Origin: Candidatus Moraniibacteriota bacterium
Lineage (GTDB): Bacteria; Patescibacteriota; Minisyncoccia; Moranbacterales; UBA1568
Assembly: GCA_030690925.1 (NCBI GenBank)
Contig: JAUYFO010000007.1
Location: forward strand, 1-10,550
DNA length: 10,550 nt
Direction of reading: 5' to 3'
Shown here: piece by piece, positions 6,371 through 10,550 of the stretch
Position numbering within the stretch: the first letter of the stretch is position 1
Layout: each line of letters opens with the position of its first letter
Position numbers and translations under genes: made by a program
The notes under the pieces: model-generated
The model's database searches: none
Told to the model about the DNA's origin: nothing
What the model saw: only the letters and a program-made list of their open reading frames with translations

Positions 6371-6607
6371 ATGAAACTGATCTCAAAAGTTACTTGTCCA
6401 CATTGTGGTTTTTCAAAAGAGGAGAAAATGCCCACTGACAGCTGCCAGTTTTTCTACATATGCCAGAATTGTAAAAAGACTTTGCAGCCCAAAGAGGGGG
6501 ATTGTTGTGTTTATTGTTCGTATGGCGATGTGAAATGTCCTTCACAGCAGGAAAATAATAATAGTGGAGTAAGATGTGGTACCATTAGTGGTTTTGATGG
6601 GGGCTAG
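6371..6607 (+). CDS. GDCCVxC domain protein (Cys form)
   Basis: A 78-residue, cysteine-rich protein. CPHCG (9-13) and CQNC (31-34) form a zinc-ribbon-like core around MPTDSCQFFYIC. GDCCVYCSYGDVKCP (43-57) is the family signature. From memory, NCBI describes this as a GDCCVxC domain (seleno)protein family; here every position is cysteine and no in-frame UGA is present. The molecular role is unknown; a link to thiol or heavy-metal handling is inferred from family context and from the redox operon beginning 140 bp downstream. Members usually end shortly after the CPxxQ segment, whereas this one has an extra tail of about 18 residues (ENNNSGVRCGTISGFDGG). The ATG at 6371 is chosen because homology begins there; the frame is open further upstream through the repeat. 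Confidence 0.85.
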   Translation: MKLISKVTCPHCGFSKEEKMPTDSCQFFYICQNCKKTLQPKEGDCCVYCSYGDVKCPSQQENNNSGVRCGTISGFDGG

Positions 6608-6621
6608 TAGGTGGAGCATCG

Positions 6622-6664
6622 AAAAACAGGGCTGTATCCGCATCTGGCGGAAGCCTTGTTTTTT
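6622..6664 (+). terminator. Two-tier hairpin terminator; module copy 4
   Basis: AAAAACAGGGCT (6622-6633) pairs with AGCCTTGTTTTT (6652-6663). Inside it TCCGC (6637-6641) pairs with GCGGA (6647-6651). A T-run follows. It begins 15 bp after the GDCCVxC stop and keeps the family's upstream GGAGC (6613-6617) and downstream TTTTTTGTT. It has an extra inner stem and lacks the TTCGAAC end. Confidence 0.85.
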
Positions 6665-6708
6665 GTTGTTTCGCTGTGCGTGCTATTATTTTAATTCCTC
6701 CCAACTCT

Positions 6709-6721
6709 ACTACGTGGTAGT
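6709..6721. promoter_or_regulatory. Short inverted repeat upstream of the arsR promoter
   Basis: ACTAC (6709-6713), GTG, GTAGT (6717-6721). The arms are short, so it may be chance, but its position 29 bp before the -35 box would suit a regulator site. Confidence 0.2.
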
Positions 6722-6749
6722 TCATTTTTCAAGACACTGTACATACACA

Positions 6750-6778
6750 TTGACAGGTATCGAGAGTCGTTCTATATT
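6750..6778 (+). promoter_or_regulatory. Promoter of the arsR redox operon
   Basis: A perfect TTGACA (6750-6755), 17-bp spacer and TATATT (6773-6778). Initiation would be near 6785. It is a consensus-like promoter with no extended -10, as expected for an operon held down by a repressor. Confidence 0.75.
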
Positions 6779-6781
6779 ATG

Positions 6782-6801
6782 TAGTAGTTGCGTAAGTACT
6801 A
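6782..6801. promoter_or_regulatory. Candidate ArsR operator at the transcription start
   Basis: TAGTA (6782-6786) and TACTA (6797-6801) form an inverted repeat with a 10-bp centre, overlapping the predicted start site just downstream of the -10. Placement fits ArsR-type autorepression. The arms are short, so this is tentative. Confidence 0.3.
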
Positions 6802-6812
6802 AAATAACAAGT

Positions 6813-7139
6813 ATGCTGACAGAGGAGCAACTAATGAAAATTAAGGAGGAGGTAGCTGAAAATGACAGTCAAATCCAGTTTATCTTTGAGGCTCTGGGTG
6901 ATCGGGGGAGATTCCGCATCTTCGGACTTTTGATGGAACATCACGAGCTCTGCGTTACAGAAGTGGCGGCGGTACTTGGTGTCACGATTTCGGCGGCATC
7001 TCAACAACTGAAGATTCTTGAACGGGTTGGGCTGGTACGAAGAGTAAAAATGGGGCAGATGGTCTGTTACGAAAACAAAGATGAGGAGGTGATACAGCAG
7101 ATAGCTCAATTGTTAAGGGTCGATAAAAATAATCAATAA
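6813..7139 (+). CDS. ArsR/SmtB family transcriptional repressor
   Basis: A 108-residue winged helix-turn-helix regulator. FIFEALGDRGRFRIFGLL (24-40) is the alpha1/alpha2 region. ELCVTEVAAVLGVTISAASQQLKILERVGLV (45-75) holds the recognition helices, and RRVKMGQMVCYEN is the beta wing. Family members bind operator DNA and release it on sensing metals or oxidised/persulfidated thiols. The usual ELCVCDL metal site is partly changed: C47 is kept, the second cysteine is T49, and another cysteine lies in the wing (C85). This leaves two cysteines as possible sensors. It is the first gene of the operon, 17 bp before the glutaredoxin gene. The start is ambiguous: ATG 6813 has the T-before-ATG context of its neighbours, while ATG 6834 has a GAGGAG (6822-6827) at good spacing and would give 101 residues. 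Confidence 0.92.
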   Translation: MLTEEQLMKIKEEVAENDSQIQFIFEALGDRGRFRIFGLLMEHHELCVTEVAAVLGVTISAASQQLKILERVGLVRRVKMGQMVCYENKDEEVIQQIAQLLRVDKNNQ

Positions 7140-7156
7140 TTGATTACATACGTAAT

Positions 7157-7393
7157 ATGCCAAAGGTGACAATCTATTCGACTCCTACCTGCAGCTATTG
7201 CAAAATGACTAAAACATTTTTCAATGAGCACAATATCGAATATGTAGAGAAGGATATTTCTCGGGATGATAAGGCACGCGAGGAAGCGGTTGCGAAATCG
7301 CATCAGATGAGCGTGCCGATTATCGAGATTGATGATCAGATTATTGTCGGTTTTGACCAAGAGAAATTGTCAGCTCTTCTGGGGGTTGTATAG
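7157..7393 (+). CDS. Glutaredoxin family protein (NrdH/Grx-like)
   Basis: A 78-residue thioredoxin-fold dithiol oxidoreductase of the small Grx/NrdH/Uxx type. The active site CSYC is at residues 12-15 in the STPTCSYCK context. The cis-proline P54 lies in SVPII, and VGFDQEKL (64-71) is the usual C-terminal glycine motif. No signal sequence is present, so it acts in the cytoplasm. It starts 17 bp after arsR and is followed after 45 bp by the membrane-anchored thioredoxin. It probably supplies or receives electrons on the cytoplasmic side of the relay; which reductase serves it is unknown. Family assignment is secure, the partner is inference. Confidence 0.92.
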   Translation: MPKVTIYSTPTCSYCKMTKTFFNEHNIEYVEKDISRDDKAREEAVAKSHQMSVPIIEIDDQIIVGFDQEKLSALLGVV

Positions 7394-7438
7394 TTTGAAG
7401 AAAGTGATAGAGAATAGTAATCGTTAACACAATATCGT

Positions 7439-7915
7439 ATGAAAATAGTAATAGGTATTCTCGTAGTGGTTGCTGTTGTCGGCGGGTATATGCTTTTTGG
7501 AAACAAAGACACTGCTACTCCAAATGTTGTAAAGCAAGAAGGCTCAAACAGTGTTGCTGTCAAAAGCGCGGATAAGAAGGGAGAGGCGCAGCCAGCTGTT
7601 CAAGGCGCTGGTTCTTACGAAGTGTATGATCCTGCCAAGCTCGCGAAGGCAAAGGATGGGAAAGTAGTGCTGTTTTTCAAGGCTTCCTGGTGCCCTTCAT
7701 GTAAAGCTTTGGATAAAGATATTCGTGAAAACCTGAAAGATATCCCAGAAAATATCACTATTCTGGAAGTGGATTACGACACGTATACTGATCTGAAGAA
7801 AAAGTATGGTGTAGTGATACAGCATACTCTGGTACAGGTGGATGCTGATGGGAATCAAATTGAGAAGTGGTCTGCCAGCCCGACGCTTGCTGACGTGGTG
7901 AGTAAGGTAAAGTAA
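7439..7915 (+). CDS. Membrane-anchored thioredoxin-like protein with WCPSC and His in place of cis-Pro
   Basis: A 158-residue protein with an N-terminal transmembrane anchor (about 3-20), a low-complexity linker (about 22-58) and a thioredoxin domain (about 60-158). The anchor lacks a lipobox cysteine. The active site is WCPSC (84-88). The loop opposite the active site, where thioredoxins have a cis-proline in an I-P-T type motif, reads VVIQHTLVQVD, placing H129 at that position. This change would alter how the active-site cysteines are packed and which partners bind. The anchor topology puts the domain outside the cytoplasm. The gene lies just before ccdA, the usual electron donor for such outward-facing thioredoxins. 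Function in reducing the DUF3179 protein or other exported thiols is inference. Confidence 0.9.
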   Translation: MKIVIGILVVVAVVGGYMLFGNKDTATPNVVKQEGSNSVAVKSADKKGEAQPAVQGAGSYEVYDPAKLAKAKDGKVVLFFKASWCPSCKALDKDIRENLKDIPENITILEVDYDTYTDLKKKYGVVIQHTLVQVDADGNQIEKWSASPTLADVVSKVK

Positions 7916-7931
7916 TTTACTCGGTTCGGTA

Positions 7932-7952
7932 GGGAGTAGGTGCAGCTATCCC
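7932..7952 (+). other. Intercistronic RNA hairpin between thioredoxin and ccdA genes
   Basis: GGGA plus TAG (with one bulged G) pairs with CTA plus TCCC around a GTGCAG loop. No T-run follows, so it is not a terminator. It could set relative expression or RNA stability in the operon. Confidence 0.3.
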
Positions 7953-7968
7953 CTGCCGCCCAGACTCT

Positions 7969-8685
7969 ATGGAACTTCTCTTATTTTCATTTTTGGCGGG
8001 AGTGCTGACTATTTTAGCACCGTGCGTGTTGCCGGTACTGCCTGTCATTATTGGTGGGTCACTGGTTGATCGTAATCGTTTACGGCCATTTATCGTAACT
8101 GGATCACTGGCGCTTTCGATAGTACTCTTCACGTTGCTCCTGAAATCAAGCACGGCTTTGATTGCTGTACCTCCGGAGGTATGGAAAGGTATTTCTGGTG
8201 GTATTATTCTTCTCTTTGGTATTTTTACACTTTTCCCTTTCGTGTGGGAAAAAATTGAAATCACATTTGGCTTTGGTAGCCGATCTCAGAGTTTGTTTAG
8301 TGATTCACATAAACACGGCGGTCGATGGGGAGGGGTATTGGTGGGCATGGCGCTGGGACCTGTTTTTTCAAGCTGCAGTCCGACGTACGCTCTGATTCTG
8401 GCGACGGTTTTGCCACAAAGTTTTGCGGTAGGTGTCGCGAATTTAGTGGCATACGCATTCGGTCTCTCGGTGGTGCTTTTGGTGGTGGCATTTTTCGGTC
8501 AAAAAGCGATTAGCAAGATGAAATGGGCGGCCGATCCGCAGGGCCGGTTTAAGAAAATCTTGGGAGCGATATTTGTACTTGTTGGCTTGGCCATTATTTT
8601 TGGTCTGGATAAACAAGCGGAAACGTATCTGATAGAAAATAATTACTTTGACATCGGCCAGTTTGAAGCCCGGTTTCCGCGCTGA
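7969..8685 (+). CDS. ccdA: CcdA-type cytochrome c biogenesis / thiol-disulfide membrane transporter
   Basis: A 238-residue DsbD-beta/CcdA family membrane protein that carries reducing equivalents from cytoplasmic thioredoxin-like proteins to extracytoplasmic ones. Six or so hydrophobic helices are visible. The paired signatures are LAPCVLPVLP (17-26) and GPVFSSCSPTYALILATVLP (130-149), giving the two redox cysteines C19 and C136. A charged loop (102-120) contains SHKHGG. Length is normal for the family. It follows the thioredoxin gene by 53 bp and precedes the DUF3179 gene by 22 bp. No cytochrome c biogenesis genes are near, so a general thiol relay is more likely than haem work. The ATG lacks a Shine-Dalgarno. 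A divergent C-terminal stretch after 212 is soluble. Confidence 0.92.
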   Translation: MELLLFSFLAGVLTILAPCVLPVLPVIIGGSLVDRNRLRPFIVTGSLALSIVLFTLLLKSSTALIAVPPEVWKGISGGIILLFGIFTLFPFVWEKIEITFGFGSRSQSLFSDSHKHGGRWGGVLVGMALGPVFSSCSPTYALILATVLPQSFAVGVANLVAYAFGLSVVLLVVAFFGQKAISKMKWAADPQGRFKKILGAIFVLVGLAIIFGLDKQAETYLIENNYFDIGQFEARFPR

Positions 8686-8707
8686 TTATTAGTGTAGCAA
8701 TACTCGT

Positions 8708-9754
8708 ATGCATGAGAAAGAAAAGAAAACTGTGAGCAAAAGAGTTAACCATTTGAAACTTGTGCTGATAGTGTTGGCACTGCTTCTCATAGCGATTACG
8801 TATTTTGTTATTTCATCCTCCAAGTCCTCTAGCGAAATTTCCTCGCGTATGAATAACGCTATTCCTCATTTTTTAGTCAAAGCATTTCCCAGGACGGATT
8901 GGTCCAAAACGGATCCGGCCATCATTCGCGCACTCAGTGGCGGGCCGGGCAAGGATGGCATCCCTGCTATTGATGAGCCGAAATTTGAACCGATCAGCAC
9001 TTTCAGCCGTTCAGATAGTGTGCAGGCTATTGTTATACGGGATGGGGAGAGTGTGAAGGTCTACCCTTACCATATTCTCGTGTGGCACGAGATCGTCAAT
9101 GACACTGTTGATGGCGTGTCAGTGGCAGTAACATTCTGTCCATTGTGCGGAAGTGCCATAGTGTACAATCGCCGTTTACCTGATGGCACGAGCTCCTTTG
9201 GCGTGAGTGGAGGACTTTTGGAAAGCAACATGATCATGTATGATCGATCAAGTGAGACATTGTGGCAACAAAGTACAGGGAAAGCCCTGGCTGGAAGATA
9301 TTTCGGTCAGACACTCGAGCGTATCAAGTTTCAACTTATGACTATGGGTGAAATCAGAGTGAAATATCCGAACGCGCACGTCTTGAGCGAGCAAACCGGG
9401 CATCGTCGAAATTATTTGAGCAATCCATACTCGGGATATGATACGAATGAGGATTTTATTTTCAGTCCCAGTATGCAAGATGCACGGTATCCGGCGAAAA
9501 TGATTTTTGTCGCCTTTATCGTCAATGACAGAGCAGTTTCTGCTCCATGGCTAGAACTCAAGGAGGGTGGGGTGTATGATACGGAAGTGGATGGACGAAA
9601 AGTAACGCTTCGCAAGCAGAACGGTGAACTTTCCGTCACAGACATGGACGGCCAGGAGATACCATTTTATTTTGAAATGTGGTTTAGTTGGGCAGTCCAG
9701 CATCAGACAGATGGGACGATCTTTGATCCAAAGACGCAAGAACATAATGAGTAA
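8708..9754 (+). CDS. DUF3179 domain protein, exported/membrane-anchored
   Basis: A 348-residue protein of unknown biochemical function. A basic N-terminus and one transmembrane helix (about 17-36) suggest the bulk lies outside the cytoplasm. The DUF3179 core is highly characteristic: VYPYHILVWHEIVND (118-132), VTFCPLCGSAIVYNR (141-155) with C144 and C147, FGVSGGLLESNMIMYDR (164-180) and ETLWQQ (183-188), then a YSGYD segment (241-245). From memory, some family members are listed as selenoproteins; here the CxxC-like pair is cysteine. The CPLC pair and the conserved His127 could form a redox or metal site. Its place at the end of a glutaredoxin-thioredoxin-CcdA operon makes it the likely client of that relay, which is inference. 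Family assignment is very firm; function is not known. Confidence 0.92.
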   Translation: MHEKEKKTVSKRVNHLKLVLIVLALLLIAITYFVISSSKSSSEISSRMNNAIPHFLVKAFPRTDWSKTDPAIIRALSGGPGKDGIPAIDEPKFEPISTFSRSDSVQAIVIRDGESVKVYPYHILVWHEIVNDTVDGVSVAVTFCPLCGSAIVYNRRLPDGTSSFGVSGGLLESNMIMYDRSSETLWQQSTGKALAGRYFGQTLERIKFQLMTMGEIRVKYPNAHVLSEQTGHRRNYLSNPYSGYDTNEDFIFSPSMQDARYPAKMIFVAFIVNDRAVSAPWLELKEGGVYDTEVDGRKVTLRKQNGELSVTDMDGQEIPFYFEMWFSWAVQHQTDGTIFDPKTQEHNE

Positions 9755-9884
9755 TGATGATACGCAATTTGAAGGAGAGAAGAATGTCTTGATTGAAAAA
9801 GGGGCTTTGGATAAGTTCATCCTCATCAACCTGAAGGCTAACCCGAATCAGCTCTTGGATATAGTGAATGGTAGGGTGGGGTAG
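9747..9884 (+). CDS. Doubtful 45-residue ORF overlapping the DUF3179 stop
   Basis: An ATG at 9747 overlaps the end of the DUF3179 gene by 8 bp and opens a 45-codon frame (MSNDDTQFEGEKNVLIEKGA and on), ending in LLDIVNGRVG. It has no signal sequence, no recognisable motif and no Shine-Dalgarno. The base before the ATG is A, unlike the T found before all other starts here. It may be a translationally coupled small protein or merely open sequence. Confidence 0.25.
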   Translation: MSNDDTQFEGEKNVLIEKGALDKFILINLKANPNQLLDIVNGRVG

Positions 9885-9950
9885 ATACTTGGTAAAAACA
9901 TAGATTTCTGATAGCTTACGAATATGAAACGGTTAAGAGCAAATAGATAG

Positions 9951-9999
9951 CCGTCCTGATAAGCCCTGTTTTACAGGTAGTTTTCGACGGTTTTTTATT
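9951..9999 (+). terminator. Terminator hairpin abutting tRNA-Arg
   Basis: CCGTC (9951-9955) pairs with GACGG (9986-9990) around an inner hairpin CCTGT/ACAGG (9965-9969 with 9973-9977), then TTTTTTATTT. It is placed to end the redox operon but stops one base before tRNA-Arg. ACGG at 9929-9932 could pair with CCGT 9951-9954 as a competing fold. No separate tRNA promoter is evident downstream; a weak TTGGTA-17-TAGCTT with TG extension lies at 9889-9917. Confidence 0.6.
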
Positions 10000-10000
10000 T

Positions 10001-10073
10001 GCCCTCGTGTTCCAACGGATAGGATACCTCTGTTCTAATGAGGAAGGTGCAGGTTCAAGTCCTGCCGAGGGCA
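10001..10073 (+). tRNA. tRNA-Arg (anticodon UCU)
   Basis: A 73-nt cloverleaf. Acceptor GCCCTCG pairs with CGAGGGC, discriminator A is at 10073. T-arm GCAGG-TTCAAGT-CCTGC is perfect. The anticodon loop GTTCTAA carries TCT, with four good stem pairs and a T-T at 31-39. No CCA is encoded, in contrast to the tRNA-Asn gene in the same window. Confidence 0.92.
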
Positions 10074-10152
10074 CTCTAATCAGAAATAGTGAAGAGCGGG
10101 GTGGGGTAAATCTCACACACCTTGTTCCATAAACCTTTTCAGTCCGAAGTAG

Positions 10153-10191
10153 TAGAACTTTGAGGCTTTATCCTCCTGTATAGAGGTTCTA
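10153..10191. other. Nested inverted repeat between tRNA-Arg and the last hairpin module
   Basis: TAGAACTT (10153-10160) can pair with AGGTTCTA (10184-10191) with one G-U, enclosing GAGG/CCTC (10162-10165 with 10172-10175). There is no T-run. The 10074-10274 stretch holds no gene that I can see; it contains only this element and the terminator. Confidence 0.3.
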
Positions 10192-10216
10192 ATAGTGTTC
10201 AGCAGGCGGAGCTAAG

Positions 10217-10247
10217 AAAATAGAGGCTTGTTTGAGCCTCTATTTTT
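10217..10247. terminator. Bidirectional terminator; hairpin module copy 5
   Basis: AAAATAGAGGCT (10217-10228) pairs perfectly over 12 bp with AGCCTCTATTTT (10235-10246), with T-rich flanks on both strands. It can serve tRNA-Arg from the left and the NUDIX gene from the right. It keeps the family's upstream GGCGGAGCTAAG (10205-10216) and the downstream GTTACCC and ACGTTCGAACC (10262-10272). Confidence 0.85.
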
Positions 10248-10274
10248 GTTACCCACAATGGACGTTCGAACCTC

Positions 10275-10550
10275 TTATGCTAGAAGTCTATCTCCATATT
10301 TCTCAATGAAGTATTTGACTGGATAGACGAGCTCTTTCTGCAACGCTTCTTCTAGGGTAAGCCATACTGGTTTGACACCTTCGTCATTTATTTTTATCTC
10401 GCCGACATTTTCCACTCTAGTGGTGTAGAGATGCCACTTGTGGTTGTCAGCACCGCGGCGACATTCATCACCGATGACATCTTCTTCTGAAAAAAGTTTT
10501 ACGCCGCGAGTCTCAATACCTGCTTCTTCCTGCAATTCTCGCTTTGCGGC
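10275..10550 (-). CDS. NUDIX hydrolase, 5' part outside window
   Basis: The visible 91 residues are the C-terminal part of a NUDIX hydrolase, which cleaves nucleoside diphosphates linked to another moiety. The end of the NUDIX box, AAKRELQEEAGI, is present at the window edge and supplies the R-E-x-x-E-E-x-G core with the metal-binding glutamates. The first G-x5-E half lies outside. After it come a beta-rich stretch with HKWHLYTTRVE and a C-terminal helix (WLTLEEALQKELVYPVKYFI). The TTG inside the box is not a start; the frame is open past the end of the window. The stop is 28 bp from a bidirectional terminator. The substrate cannot be predicted. Confidence 0.9.
   Translation of the reverse strand, partial: AAKRELQEEAGIETRGVKLFSEEDVIGDECRRGADNHKWHLYTTRVENVGEIKINDEGVKPVWLTLEEALQKELVYPVKYFIEKYGDRLLA

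Noticed and set aside
6576..6812. Longer ArsR protein starting at 6576
   Set aside because: The extension would cross the terminator and the promoter at 6750-6778, and its sequence has no ArsR similarity.
9624..9746. Upstream start for the small ORF after DUF3179
   Set aside because: It would lie entirely inside the DUF3179 coding sequence in another frame; only the 9747 start is even weakly plausible.
6371..9754. Selenocysteine (in-frame UGA) in the GDCCVxC or DUF3179 genes
   Set aside because: All family positions read as cysteine codons and the stops lie after complete domains; no UGA interrupts either frame.
10001..10073. tRNA-Arg as a pseudogene because of the T-T pair and missing CCA
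   Set aside because: Acceptor and T-arms are perfect and many bacterial tRNA genes do not encode CCA, so it is more likely functional.

Overview
The window looks like a piece of bacterial chromosome from a Patescibacteria/CPR-type genome, or a similar small, Shine-Dalgarno-poor lineage. This is an inference from three things: the style of the primary sigma factor and of the GT39-TPR glycosyltransferase, near-absence of Shine-Dalgarno sites, and compact genes on one strand. UGA appears to be a normal stop codon. The species cannot be named from this sequence alone.

Layout. (1) 1-4158, housekeeping: the 3' part of the primary sigma factor gene (rpoD/sigA), a large membrane GT39-type glycosyltransferase with a TPR tail 26 bp downstream, and a separately promoted M15-type cell-wall peptidase. 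(2) 4226-4399: tRNA-Asn(GUU) with tandem promoters and a terminator. (3) 4428-6664: three single-gene units. They encode a class II Fic protein with a C-terminal DNA-binding domain, a small protein with a twin-arginine signal, and a GDCCVxC zinc-finger-like protein. Each has its own promoter, and a related hairpin terminator module separates the units. A 112-bp direct repeat lies on both sides of the Tat-signal gene. (4) 6750-9754, an apparent operon: ArsR/SmtB repressor, glutaredoxin, membrane-anchored thioredoxin, CcdA-type membrane thiol transporter and DUF3179 protein. (5) 9755-10550: a doubtful small ORF, a terminator, tRNA-Arg(UCU), another hairpin module, and the 3' end of a NUDIX hydrolase gene on the minus strand.

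How the genes may work together. The ArsR operon has the parts of a trans-membrane dithiol relay. Cytoplasmic reductant would feed CcdA (two membrane cysteines), then an outward-facing WCPSC thioredoxin, then an exported CPLC-containing DUF3179 protein, all under a thiol- or metal-responsive repressor. The GDCCVxC gene just upstream belongs to a family that, from memory, is also linked to thiol/metal chemistry. The stretch between the two tRNA genes looks like an accessory island assembled from promoter-ORF-hairpin units.

The most notable signals are the five-copy hairpin module, the 112-bp repeat pair, the redox operon, and a uniform T just before ten of ten assigned ATG start codons, only one of which has a good Shine-Dalgarno site.
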